A DNA stretch of 64,000 bases, from assembly GCF_027587175.1 (NCBI RefSeq), contig NZ_JAPCID010000010.1, forward strand, positions 105,544 through 169,543. The letters run 5' to 3'. The notes beneath the pieces are model-generated. The model was given only the letters and a program-made list of their open reading frames with translations. It was not told the DNA's origin and did no database searches. Positions within the stretch are counted from its first letter, which is position 1. Every line of letters starts with the position of its first letter. Of the stretch, positions 9,701 to 17,445 are shown in pieces. Both the position numbers and the translations under genes were made by a program. This stretch comes from Solirubrobacter deserti. GTDB taxonomy: Bacteria > Actinomycetota > Thermoleophilia > Solirubrobacterales > Solirubrobacteraceae.

Positions 9701-11474
9701 CCACGTCTTCATCGACCCGTCGCCGGACGCCGCGCGCGGCTTCGAGGAGCGCAAGCGGCTGTTCGAGACGCCGCGCTCCTCCTGGGACGACTACGCGCGC
9801 GAGTTGATCTCCGAGGGCGGTGGCGTCTACCCGCGCACGGCGAAGTCGATCACGTTGAGCCCGCAGGCGCGTGAAGCGCTGGGCGTCGAGGAGGAGCGCC
9901 TGGCGCCCACCGACGTCATCCGCGCGATCCTGCGCGCGCCGGTGGACCTGCTGTGGAACGGCGGGATCGGGACCGTGGTCAAGGCGAGCACCGAGACCGA
10001 TGCCGACGCTGCGGACCGCTCCTCCGACGCCATCCGCGTCAACGCGGACGAGCTGCGCGCGAAGGTCGTGGGTGAGGGCGGCAATCTCGGCTTCACGCGC
10101 CGCGCGCGCGTCGAGTACGCGTCCGCCGGCGGGCGCATCAACGCCGACTTCATCGACAACTCGGCCGGCGTGGACTGCTCCGACCACGAGGTCAACCTGA
10201 AGATCCTGCTCGGCCTGGCCGAGCGCGCCGGCGAGCTCACGCGCGAGGAGCGCGACGAGCTGTTGTTCCAGGTCACCGACGACGTCGTCGCGCACGTCCT
10301 GTACGACTCCTTCCAGCAGGCGCAAATCATCGCCCAGGAAGTCGACCGGTCGGCGTCGCGGCTGTTCGCCTACGAGGACCTGATGGTCCAGCTCGAGGAG
10401 TTCGGCATGCTCTCGCGCGCGGCCGAGGACCTGCCGGGCTCGGAGGAGATCGGAGAGCGCCGGCGGGCCGGCCGCGGCATGGAGCGGCCCGAGCTCGCGA
10501 CCCTGCTCGCCTACTCCAAGCGCCTGCTGGCCCGCGCGCTGGAGGAGTCCGACTTCGTCGACGAGCCGTGGCTGGAGCGCGACCTGCGCGCGTACTTCCC
10601 TGCGCCGGTCGTCAAGCGCTTCGGCCACTTGATCGCCGAGCACCCGCTGCGCACGCAGCTGATCTGCATGGTCAACGCCAACGCGATCGTCAACGCGCTC
10701 GGCCCGACCTTCATGTCCCAGCTGGTGGCCGAGCGCGGCGCCGTGCCGGCGGACGTGGTGCGCGCGTTCCGGATCGCGCGCGAGGTGACCGGCGCGGACG
10801 CGCGCTGGGAGGTTGTCGAGCGCCTGGACGCCGGCTCCCGCGACGCGCAGCTCGAGCTGATGGGCAGCATCGACTCCCTCGTGGAGGCCACGACCCGCTG
10901 GTATCTCACCTGGGAGCCCGAGGGCGAGATCGCCGCGACGATCGCCGCCGGCCGGGACGGCTTCGAGCGGCTCGCCGCCGCCCTCGGCGAGCTGGGGTCC
11001 GAGGAGCGCAGGCGCCGCCGCGAGCAGACGGTGGAGCGGCTGGTCGGCGCGGGTGTGCCCGAGCCGCTGGCCCAGGCCCACGCGCTGCGCCCCGAGCTGC
11101 GCTACGCGCCGGACATGGTGTGGGTCGCGGGCGCGACGGGGCAGCCGATCGAGCGGGTCGCCGAGGTCTTCTTCGACGTTGGCGCCGAGCTGCGCCTGGA
11201 CTGGATCGAGGGCGAGCTGGACCGCATCCCGGCGCCCACCCGCATGCAGCGCTGGGCGCTCCAGGCCGTGCGTGAGGACGCCGCGCAGATGCGCCGCGAG
11301 CTGGCCGGCGCGGTGCTGGCCGAGTCCGACGGCGACGTCGACGCCTACCTGCAGGAGCGCGGCGCGGCCCTGCGCCGGTTCACGAGCTTCCTGCGCTCTC
11401 TGACCCGGGAGGGCGAGCCGGACCTGGCGGGCCTCACCCTCGCGGTCCGGCAGCTGCGCGCGCTCGCCGGTTGA
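6768..11474 (+). CDS. gdh: NAD-specific glutamate dehydrogenase, large (180-kDa class)
   Basis: 1568 residues, the size of the large bacterial NAD-glutamate dehydrogenase class. It oxidatively deaminates glutamate to 2-oxoglutarate and ammonia with NAD+, mainly catabolic. The N-terminal half (about 1-700) carries the long regulatory region of this class (FAGAYVRRL, LAWLLRGNFVLLGAREYEI). The catalytic core starts near residue 780 (LRGGPIARGGLRWSDRQDYR), with the substrate lysine segment VPAGAKGGFYIKR near 820 and the coenzyme-domain segment GDMSGDVFGNGMLLS near 955. The C-terminal 400 residues are helical. Only 9 bp separate it from pckG, and both feed carbon between glutamate/TCA cycle and PEP. 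The last 41 bp overlap the convergent lipoprotein gene. Confidence 0.94.
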   Translation: MSLAEETEAGPDDYRERLLDLAESNGGEIARAFAGAYVRRLSTDGSISPEHLWAEIHGVLKFADTRGHKPVAVRAFNPTLADDGYEPLGSVLETNSDDWPFLVDSVSAALEARGEHVARLVHPIIGIARENGAISSVSHARNAAHRESVMHFDLTRRLTAHELEELQTDVETVLHAVRSTVTDFGAMTQRVESMISLARKASTRYDSDEIREAVDFLAWLLRGNFVLLGAREYEITGDAYRCVPGSGLGILADEERSAYSTPVPLSELPEALRVLATSGELLIVDKANARSPVHRHERMDYVGVRRITPDGEIAGEARLLGLFTSKAYTEPASETPVLHRKLRRVLEAEDLIEGSHDYKSAVSLFDTFPKDELFAAPVDDLRRAVVALLALEGTDRVRLLGRRARDGRSAAFILALPRDRYRALLVERVTRLFKRRFKTKDVEAQHMLGEGGSRVRVHFLVHAPDGLPEIANAELEREVVQLARTWDDALSAALAERFGPARGRLLRSIWAAHLPEHYKGYTSPQVGALDIALLEQLSEQGPFLVSLQPLAAHTRIALYKRGPKVELGEALPMLEDLGLRVIEEISTRLTGEDETWVQEFRVLGPDGSPLDLDAVGNRVAELLAAVHRGAAETDNLNRLVITAGLDRRQVAILRAYRKYRQRVGTRFTESYQNDVLVANSALTAKLVRFFELRFDPELETDEEAEAALREEILADLEEVASLDHDRILRNQLTVIEATLRTNAYNSDREALAFKIRSADVPAVPQPAPYREIYVYSPDVEGIHLRGGPIARGGLRWSDRQDYRTEVFGLMRAQLTKNAVIVPAGAKGGFYIKRGDDVERHYVTFIRSLLSVTDNLVDGMVVPPPAVRVRDGDDTYLVVAADKGTATFSDTANRVSREYGFWLDDAFASGGSAGYDHKALGITAKGAWESVKRHFKELGVDTQRDEFTVVGIGDMSGDVFGNGMLLSDRIRLVAAYDHRHVFIDPSPDAARGFEERKRLFETPRSSWDDYARELISEGGGVYPRTAKSITLSPQAREALGVEEERLAPTDVIRAILRAPVDLLWNGGIGTVVKASTETDADAADRSSDAIRVNADELRAKVVGEGGNLGFTRRARVEYASAGGRINADFIDNSAGVDCSDHEVNLKILLGLAERAGELTREERDELLFQVTDDVVAHVLYDSFQQAQIIAQEVDRSASRLFAYEDLMVQLEEFGMLSRAAEDLPGSEEIGERRRAGRGMERPELATLLAYSKRLLARALEESDFVDEPWLERDLRAYFPAPVVKRFGHLIAEHPLRTQLICMVNANAIVNALGPTFMSQLVAERGAVPADVVRAFRIAREVTGADARWEVVERLDAGSRDAQLELMGSIDSLVEATTRWYLTWEPEGEIAATIAAGRDGFERLAAALGELGSEERRRRREQTVERLVGAGVPEPLAQAHALRPELRYAPDMVWVAGATGQPIERVAEVFFDVGAELRLDWIEGELDRIPAPTRMQRWALQAVREDAAQMRRELAGAVLAESDGDVDAYLQERGAALRRFTSFLRSLTREGEPDLAGLTLAVRQLRALAG

Positions 11475-11844
11475 TCCCGTGGTCTGAGTCGTTGCCGGCG
11501 TTGCCCTGCGTGGAGACGTAGCGGCCGGCGCGCACGCCGGCGACGGCCTCGCGCATCGGCTCGTAGGCGTCCGGCTTGCCCTTGCAGACCTGCTGGACGC
11601 CGAGGAAGATGCTCGTCGCCGCGCGCAGGCGGCTCATGCGCTCGAAGCGCTCGGTGTCGGCGAGGGCGAAGTAGGCGCGCTTGCCGAAGCGGTTGACGTG
11701 GCGCTCGTCGCCGCACGTGAACTCGTACGGGTGCGCGGTGACGAGCTCCAGCCGCGCCTCGTAGTCGATCTGGGTGCGCGGCGGCTCGGCGGCGCCGCAG
11801 CCGGCGAGCACCAGCAGCGCGAGGCTAGTCGCGACCGTGCGCAT
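11434..11844 (-). CDS. Predicted lipoprotein, 136 aa
   Basis: The N-terminus MRTVATSLALLVLAGCGAAE is a lipoprotein signal peptide with lipobox LAGC, so the mature protein should be lipid-anchored outside the membrane. The mature part has paired cysteines (EFTCGDERH and QQVCKGKPD) that could form a disulfide, and ends in a basic tail. The function is unknown. Its start overlaps the end of the YkgJ-like gene by 20 bp, which suggests they form one transcript; the 3' end overlaps the glutamate dehydrogenase end convergently. Confidence 0.65.
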   Translation of the reverse strand: MRTVATSLALLVLAGCGAAEPPRTQIDYEARLELVTAHPYEFTCGDERHVNRFGKRAYFALADTERFERMSRLRAATSIFLGVQQVCKGKPDAYEPMREAVAGVRAGRYVSTQGNAGNDSDHGINRRARAAAGPRG

Positions 11845-12463
11845 CCATGAAGATCTCCACGGGCCCGCGCGCGGCTCTGGCGAAGTGCTGGTCGAGGAAC
11901 TCCGTGTTGGGGATCATCGCGTCGAAGTCCTTCCAGATGCGATCGTCCTCGACGCAGCTGTACTTGCGGCAGACCGACGGGCGCTCCTCGTAGATCGTGC
12001 AGAAGTGGGTCTCCTCGTGGGACTTGTGGCAGTAGCCGCCGGAGCCCTGGCGGTTGAAGTACGGGCGGCCGAGGTCCCACTTGAGCGGCCCACCGCGCTC
12101 GATCTCGTCCACGGTGAGCGGGAAGCTGAAGCTGCAGCAGGCGCCGCGGCAGTAGGGGATCCGGGCCTCGCAGTCGACTTCCAGGCCGGGGTCGACCAGG
12201 TCCTCCGGCGTGTCCTTTCGGACCTTGATCCCGACATCGACGTTCCGGCCGCTCTTGTGGGTCTCCGTGCGGACCGTCTCCACCATCGCGAGGAGCTCCT
12301 GGCCGTCGAGCAGCCCGTTCTGGACGAGCAGCGCGGCGAGCCCGTTGGCGAGCGCGTTGGCGTCGTCGACGTGTTGCGCAGTCTGGGTTATGGCGCTGTG
12401 GACGAACTGGTTGCCCCGGTCGACCTGGCGTTCGAGCTCGTTCAGCGGTTCGGCCATGTGCAC
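11825..12463 (-). CDS. YkgJ/FliB-type cysteine-cluster (zinc or iron chelating) protein
   Basis: 212 residues. The defining cluster is in the middle and C-terminal half: IPYCRGACCSFSFPLTVDEIE, then GGYCHKSHEETHFCTIYEER and PSVCRKYSCVEDD, giving the CxxxCC ... C ... C ... C ... C arrangement of the YkgJ metal-binding domain. The N-terminal 80 residues form a helical region (LERQVDRGNQFVHSAITQTA). Family members bind a Zn or Fe-S type metal site; the substrate is unknown. It is divergent from the reductase gene at 12499, with 35 bp between starts, and its end overlaps the lipoprotein gene. The start could be MHMAEPLNEL at 12463 or the second Met three codons later. Confidence 0.75.
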   Translation of the reverse strand: MHMAEPLNELERQVDRGNQFVHSAITQTAQHVDDANALANGLAALLVQNGLLDGQELLAMVETVRTETHKSGRNVDVGIKVRKDTPEDLVDPGLEVDCEARIPYCRGACCSFSFPLTVDEIERGGPLKWDLGRPYFNRQGSGGYCHKSHEETHFCTIYEERPSVCRKYSCVEDDRIWKDFDAMIPNTEFLDQHFARAARGPVEIFMDAHGRD

Positions 12464-12498
12464 GACCCTAGTCCCGCCCGGCGCTAACGTCCACCGCC

Positions 12499-13593
12499 GT
12501 GTACGACATCGTCGTCTTCGGCGCGACCGGGTTCGTCGGCCGGCTGATCGCGGAGTACCTGGACTCCACGGACGCGGACGTGGCGCTCGCGGGCCGCTCG
12601 CGGGAGAAGCTCGAGGCGCTCGGGATCGACCGGCCGCTGATCGTCGCCGACGCCGACGACCCGGCCGCGCTGGCGCGCAGCGCGCGGGTGGTGGCGACGA
12701 CCGTCGGGCCCTACCGCAAGGGCGGGCTCAAGCTCGTCGACGCGTGTGTGGAGGCGGGCACCGCATACTGCGACCTGACGGGCGAGATCCTGTTCGCGCA
12801 CGAGGCGATCGCGCGCCACGAAGCGGCGCGGGCGTCGGGTGCGCGGATCGTCCTCTCGTGCGGGTTCGACTCGATCCCGTCGGACCTCGGCACGTTCCTG
12901 CTGCACCAGGCGGCGGGCGAGCTGGGCGAGACGACGCTGGTCGTGAAGGCGCTGCGCGGCGGCGCGTCCGGCGGAACGCTCGCGTCGATGAAGGGCCAGG
13001 TCGACGAGATGCGCGGTGACCGCGCCGCGCGCAAGGTGGTCCTCACGCCCAACTCCCTCGGCGGCACCGACCGCTCGCGCGACGTGCGCTCGGTCATGCG
13101 CGACCCCGAGCACGGCTGGGTCGGCCCGTTCGTGATGGCGTCCTACAACACGCGGATCGTGCGGCGGTCCTCGGAGCTGCTCGGCTACGGGCCCGCCTTC
13201 ACCTACCGCGAGGTGTCCGCGTACGGGAACCCGCTGGTGGCCGCCGGCTTCACCGCCGGCCTCGGCGCACTGGCCGGCGGCCTGGCGTTCCCGCCGACCC
13301 GCTTCCTGCTCGACCGGGTCCTGCCCGGTCCGGGCGACGGACCGTCGGAGAAGGCCCGCGCCAACGGCCACTTCAAGGTCGAGGTCCACGGCGCCGGGCA
13401 TGTCGCCACGGTCGCCGCCAAGGGCGATCCCGGCTACGCCGCGACGGCCGTGATGATGGGCGAGAGCGCGCTCACGCTGGCACGCACCGAGGGGGAAGGC
13501 GGGGTGCTGACGCCGGCCGCGGCGATGAGTGACGCGCTCGTCGAGCGGCTCCGTCGCGCCGGGATGACGCTCGCGGTCAAATCGTTCACATAA
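12499..13593 (+). CDS. Saccharopine-dehydrogenase-like NAD(P)-binding reductase (trans-acting enoyl reductase family)
   Basis: 364 residues, GTG start. The N-terminus MYDIVVFGATGFVGRLIAEY is a Rossmann dinucleotide motif (GATGFVG), followed by the family's GRSREKL and VVATTVGPYRKGG, CGFDSIPSDLGTFLL segments typical of saccharopine-dehydrogenase-like / trans-acting enoyl reductases of actinobacteria. The C-terminal domain includes GFTAGLGALAGGLAFPPTRF and the closing segment GYAATAVMMGESALTLAR. Actinobacterial relatives reduce polyketide-type enoyl intermediates during complex lipid synthesis, but no polyketide synthase is nearby, so the substrate is unknown. A short stem (CCGCA/TGCGG, 13595-13607) follows the stop. 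Confidence 0.82.
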   Translation: MYDIVVFGATGFVGRLIAEYLDSTDADVALAGRSREKLEALGIDRPLIVADADDPAALARSARVVATTVGPYRKGGLKLVDACVEAGTAYCDLTGEILFAHEAIARHEAARASGARIVLSCGFDSIPSDLGTFLLHQAAGELGETTLVVKALRGGASGGTLASMKGQVDEMRGDRAARKVVLTPNSLGGTDRSRDVRSVMRDPEHGWVGPFVMASYNTRIVRRSSELLGYGPAFTYREVSAYGNPLVAAGFTAGLGALAGGLAFPPTRFLLDRVLPGPGDGPSEKARANGHFKVEVHGAGHVATVAAKGDPGYAATAVMMGESALTLARTEGEGGVLTPAAAMSDALVERLRRAGMTLAVKSFT

Positions 13594-13620
13594 TCCGCAC
13601 GCTGCGGCGTAGGCTTGCGT

Positions 13621-13643
13621 TCCTGATTTCCAGACGATCAGGA
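13621..13643 (+). promoter_or_regulatory. Inverted repeat that covers the ribosome binding site of the phosphoesterase fusion gene
   Basis: TCCTGAT at 13621-13627 and ATCAGGA at 13637-13643 are perfect inverted arms separated by 9 bases. The right arm merges into the strong Shine-Dalgarno AGGAGG (13640-13645) that lies 4-5 bases before the ATG at 13650. In RNA this 7-bp stem would hide part of the ribosome binding site, so translation could be conditional; the same sequence could instead be a protein operator. Confidence 0.4.
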
Positions 13644-13649
13644 GGGTTC

Positions 13650-16600
13650 ATGGAGCGACGAGTGCCGATGGTCGCGGCAGTGGGAGCCGCGGCTGCGCTC
13701 GCGGTCGGGCTGGCAGCGCCGTGGAGCGGGGCCGACGCGAACGGGGGATGGCAGGACGGCCGCGACCAGAGTGGCAAGCTGCTCTTCTTCGCCGCTGACG
13801 GCCTGACGCAGGACCGGCTCGAGGACTTCGCCGACCAGGGCGTGACGCCGGGCTTCGCGAAGCTGCTGCGCCAGGGCGCGCGCGCCGACGGCCACGGCCT
13901 GCTCACGCAGGCGCCGCCGAACACCGGCGCGGGCTGGTTCACGCTGGCCACCGGCGCGTGGCCGGGCGTTCACGGATCGACGAACAACACCTTCCACACC
14001 AACAACACGGCGTACAACCCGGCCAGCCCGAACAACACCGGCTTCAGGGGGTCGCGCTCGTTCTCCAGCCCGGGCGTGCTCCAGGCCGAGACGCTCGCCC
14101 AGGCGGCCGAGCGCGGCGGCAAGAAGGTCGCCCAGATCGAGTGGGCCGGCGGGCGCAGCGGCGCCATCAACGGCCCGACGGTCGACTACCGCAGCTTCTT
14201 CTCCGGTCGCGGCGTGGCCACGAACTACATTGCGCCGTCCGACAGTGAGTCGTTCACGCGCCAGTTCGGCCTGCAGTTCGACCACCCGCAGGGCTTCGCC
14301 GGCAACGCGCCGTTCCCGGGCGCCGCGCCGGCCAGCGCGACCGGCTGGACCAGCGTCCCGCGCTCGTTCAGCGCCCCGAAGGAGATGCGCCTGCGCGTCA
14401 TCGACTTCGGCACGGACAAGTACGGCCTCAACGCGTACATCTACGACTCCACCAACGACCGGCGCACGAACTACGACCGCGTCCTGTTCAGCCGCACCAA
14501 GAGCGGCGCGAAAGCCGACCGGGTCGCCGACCTGGCCGAGGGCGAACCGTTCGCGGACGTGAAGGTCAAGATCGTCGGCGGCGCCAACGAGGGCAAGACG
14601 GCCTCGTTCCTGGTCAAGGTCGAGCGGCTACGCAAGGACCTTTCGCAGGTGCGCCTGTTCCACACGTCGGTCACGCGCGCGCTGGCCACGTGGAACGGCT
14701 TCTCCGAGCCGGGCTTCACCGGCTCCTTCGAGGACTACATCGCCGAGAAGTTCCCCTCCTCGCAGGCCGGCGACTTCGCCGTGCTCGAGGCGGGCATCGT
14801 GTCCGAGGACACCTACATCGAGCAGAGCGAGTACTGGGCCGAGCTCTACCAACCGCTCGCCGAGTACGTGATCACCAAGTACCAGCCGGACCTCGCGCTC
14901 GTCGGCGACCCGCGCACGGACGAGATCCAGCACCAGTTCCTGGGCCTGGTCACGAAGAAGCTGCCCAACGGCGCGCGCAACCCGGCCTACGACGACACGA
15001 ACGTCGACGGCTACAAGGACAACCGCGTCAAGCAGCGCGAGCGCTACATCCGCGACGCCTACAGGGGCGCGGACAAGACGATGCGCCTGGCGCAGAACCT
15101 CATGCGCGAGCGCAATCTGACGACGTTCGTCGCCTCCGACCACGGCTTCGCGCCGCAGTTCCTGGCCATCGACGCCAGCAAGGTGCTCGTGGACCTCGGT
15201 CTGCTGTCGACGCCGCAGACCGGCAATTGCACGCTGCCCGCGACCGAGACGATCGGCAAGGCGAAGGTCTGCTACGCCGGCGGGGCCGCGCAGATCTACC
15301 TCAACCGCGCGGAGCGCGACACGGCCACGCCCGGGCTCCAGCAGGTCCCGGCGGCCGAGGAGGCCGCGACGGTCGCCCGCATCCGCGCCGCCTTCGAGGC
15401 GCTCAAGGACGACAACGACTGGAACGGCGACGGCCGCCCCGAGCAGTGGGAGGTCATCGACCGCACGTACACCAAGGCCGAGGCGCGGGCCATCCCGAAC
15501 GGCCCGAAGACGACGGCCGACATGGCGCACCCGACGCGCACGGGCGACCTGGTCGTGTTCGCGTCCCCGCCGTACCAGTTCGACGGCGCGACGCCGGGCA
15601 CGCTGTTGGGCCTGTCGGCGTTCTTCGGCCAGCACGGGTACGTGCCCGACCTCCAGGACCGGCGCGCGAACGTGAACATGCGCGCGACGTTCCTGGCCGG
15701 CGGCAACGCGATCAAGAGCGGCAAGGTCCGTGACCTGCAGTCGATCGACCTCGCGCCGACGGCCGCGTACCTGCTCGGCGTCCCGGCGCCGCAGCACAGC
15801 CAGGGCGTCGTCCGGCGCGACCTGCTGGGCAACGGGCGTGACGTGACGCCGGTGAACATCATCGGCCTCAACGACTTCCACGGCCAGCTCACGCCGTCGA
15901 CGTTCGGCTACGACACGCTGCAGGCCTCGGTCGGCGGCGCGGCACAGCTGGCGACGCTGTTCGACGAGGAGGCGTTCGCGCTGCCCGGCGACACGCTGCT
16001 GGTGTCCGGCGGCGACAACGTCGGCGCGTCCCCGCCGATCTCCTCGCTGCTCGAGGACATGCCGACGATCGACGTCATGAACGCGTGGGGCATGGACGCG
16101 ACCGCGTTCGGCAACCACGAGTTCGACTTCGGTCCGACGCGCATCCTCAAGCAGCAGGCGGCGTCGAACTTCCCGTGGCTGTCGGCGAACATCGTCCAGA
16201 CCTCGAACAACCAGCCGCCGTCGTACGTGAAGCCGTCGACGGTGATCCGCGTCAACGGCGTTCAGGTCGGCCTCATCGGCGCGACGGTCAAGAGCACGCC
16301 CGAGCTCGTCGCGGCGGGCAACACCGCCGGCCTCGCGTTCCTGGATGAGGCCGAGCGGATCGAGCGCGAGTCGAACATCCTGCGCGCGCGCGGGATCAAG
16401 GTCCAGGTCGTGGTCATCCACGAGGGCGCGACCGCCGGCGAGAACGCCGTCGACGGCCGCCCGGCCGCCCCGTGGGCGGGCCCGATCATGCAGATCGTCG
16501 AGAAGCTGCAGAACACGACGATCGACCTCGTGGTCGCAGGGCACACGCACCGCGCGGCCAACACCGTGGTCGGCAAGATCCCGGTGGTGGAGGGCTACAA

Positions 16601-17399
16601 CGCCGGCGTCTCCTACTCGGTCGCCCAGATGATGGTCGACCGCACGGGCGACGTCGCCTGGACCGGCGCCGCAACGCGCACGGCCAAGAACCTCGGCGTC
16701 AACTCGCGCACGGACGTGAAGGCGATCGTCGACAAGGCCGACATCGACACCGCGCCGCTGCGCAACCAGGTCATCGGCCGCCAGTCGATCGACATCCTGC
16801 GCGACGATCCGGCGCGCTTGAAGGAGTCCGCGATGGGCAACATGGTCGCGGACGCCATGCGCGCGCGGTACCCGGGCGTGCAGGCGGCGCTGACCAACTC
16901 GGGCGGCCTGCGCCAGGATCTGCGGATGGCGCCGACCGGCGCCGAGGGGGTGGGCGAGATCACGTGGGGCGAGGTGTTCGGCGTGCTGCCGTTCGGCAAC
17001 CGCACGACGATCCTCACCGTGGCCTACGAGGACCTCGTGGCCGCCTTCCAGAACGGGTTCCGCCCGCCGTGCGGCGACACGAGCGTGAGCACGGGTCGCA
17101 CGCCGCAGTTCTCGGGCTTGCAGGTGCAGATGCACTGCACGGGCACCACCCCGGTGATCGACAACATCTGGCTCACGCCGGAGGGCGTCAACGGTCCCAA
17201 GAGCCTGCTGGCGCCGGGCAGCTCGGTGCGCATGGTCATCCCGGACTTCATGTACACCGGCGGTGACGGGTACACCTCGTTCGCCCGCGGCACGAACGTC
17301 CTGCAGCCGGGCGACGGCCTGCTCGAGGTGACGATCGACTACATCACGGCGAACTCGCCGGTCGCGCCGGTCGTCGACGGCCGCCGCATCGGTCCGTGA
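13650..17399 (+). CDS. Exported fusion: type I phosphodiesterase/alkaline-phosphatase-like domain plus 5'-nucleotidase-type metallophosphoesterase
   Basis: 1249 residues with a signal peptide (MERRVPMVAAVGAAAALAVG). Domain 1, about residues 35-725, is an alkaline-phosphatase-superfamily phosphodiesterase/nucleotide pyrophosphatase type: metal site start KLLFFAADGLTQD, nucleophile region TQAPPNTGAGWFTLATG, then ALVGDPRTDEIQHQFLG, VASDHGFAPQFL and AFFGQHGYVPDL, providing the Asp/His metal ligands. Domain 2, about 735-1249, is a UshA-like 5'-nucleotidase: VNIIGLNDFHGQL, SGGDNVGASP, GNHEFDFGP, VVAGHTHRAAN and the C-terminal substrate domain with NSGGLRQDL and FGNRTTI. Together they could release phosphate from extracellular nucleotides or phosphodiesters in successive steps. 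Such a fusion is unusual to me. A strong SD precedes the start; a terminator hairpin starts 8 bp after the stop. Confidence 0.88.
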   Translation: MERRVPMVAAVGAAAALAVGLAAPWSGADANGGWQDGRDQSGKLLFFAADGLTQDRLEDFADQGVTPGFAKLLRQGARADGHGLLTQAPPNTGAGWFTLATGAWPGVHGSTNNTFHTNNTAYNPASPNNTGFRGSRSFSSPGVLQAETLAQAAERGGKKVAQIEWAGGRSGAINGPTVDYRSFFSGRGVATNYIAPSDSESFTRQFGLQFDHPQGFAGNAPFPGAAPASATGWTSVPRSFSAPKEMRLRVIDFGTDKYGLNAYIYDSTNDRRTNYDRVLFSRTKSGAKADRVADLAEGEPFADVKVKIVGGANEGKTASFLVKVERLRKDLSQVRLFHTSVTRALATWNGFSEPGFTGSFEDYIAEKFPSSQAGDFAVLEAGIVSEDTYIEQSEYWAELYQPLAEYVITKYQPDLALVGDPRTDEIQHQFLGLVTKKLPNGARNPAYDDTNVDGYKDNRVKQRERYIRDAYRGADKTMRLAQNLMRERNLTTFVASDHGFAPQFLAIDASKVLVDLGLLSTPQTGNCTLPATETIGKAKVCYAGGAAQIYLNRAERDTATPGLQQVPAAEEAATVARIRAAFEALKDDNDWNGDGRPEQWEVIDRTYTKAEARAIPNGPKTTADMAHPTRTGDLVVFASPPYQFDGATPGTLLGLSAFFGQHGYVPDLQDRRANVNMRATFLAGGNAIKSGKVRDLQSIDLAPTAAYLLGVPAPQHSQGVVRRDLLGNGRDVTPVNIIGLNDFHGQLTPSTFGYDTLQASVGGAAQLATLFDEEAFALPGDTLLVSGGDNVGASPPISSLLEDMPTIDVMNAWGMDATAFGNHEFDFGPTRILKQQAASNFPWLSANIVQTSNNQPPSYVKPSTVIRVNGVQVGLIGATVKSTPELVAAGNTAGLAFLDEAERIERESNILRARGIKVQVVVIHEGATAGENAVDGRPAAPWAGPIMQIVEKLQNTTIDLVVAGHTHRAANTVVGKIPVVEGYNAGVSYSVAQMMVDRTGDVAWTGAATRTAKNLGVNSRTDVKAIVDKADIDTAPLRNQVIGRQSIDILRDDPARLKESAMGNMVADAMRARYPGVQAALTNSGGLRQDLRMAPTGAEGVGEITWGEVFGVLPFGNRTTILTVAYEDLVAAFQNGFRPPCGDTSVSTGRTPQFSGLQVQMHCTGTTPVIDNIWLTPEGVNGPKSLLAPGSSVRMVIPDFMYTGGDGYTSFARGTNVLQPGDGLLEVTIDYITANSPVAPVVDGRRIGP

Positions 17400-17407
17400 T
17401 CCCTGAG

Positions 17408-17443
17408 CCGGGGCCATGAGACGATTGCGTCTCGTGGCCCCGG
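17408..17443 (+). terminator. Long GC-rich hairpin, probable intrinsic terminator after the phosphoesterase fusion
   Basis: Left arm 17408-17423 and right arm 17428-17443 pair over 16 positions with a single T-G wobble, around the tetraloop ATTG. The stem starts 8 bp after the stop codon at 17399, as expected for a terminator, although the following bases (CATTGTTGG) are not a clean T-run. The left arm contains the ATG at 17416 that would otherwise be taken as the start of the LuxR gene; this makes that start unlikely. Confidence 0.65.
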
Positions 17444-17445
17444 CA

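Noticed and set aside
9306..11081. Long open frame on the minus strand inside the glutamate dehydrogenase gene
   Set aside because: High-GC codon bias opens antisense frames; the product is Arg/Ala/Gly-rich with no domain, and the plus strand has a complete enzyme.
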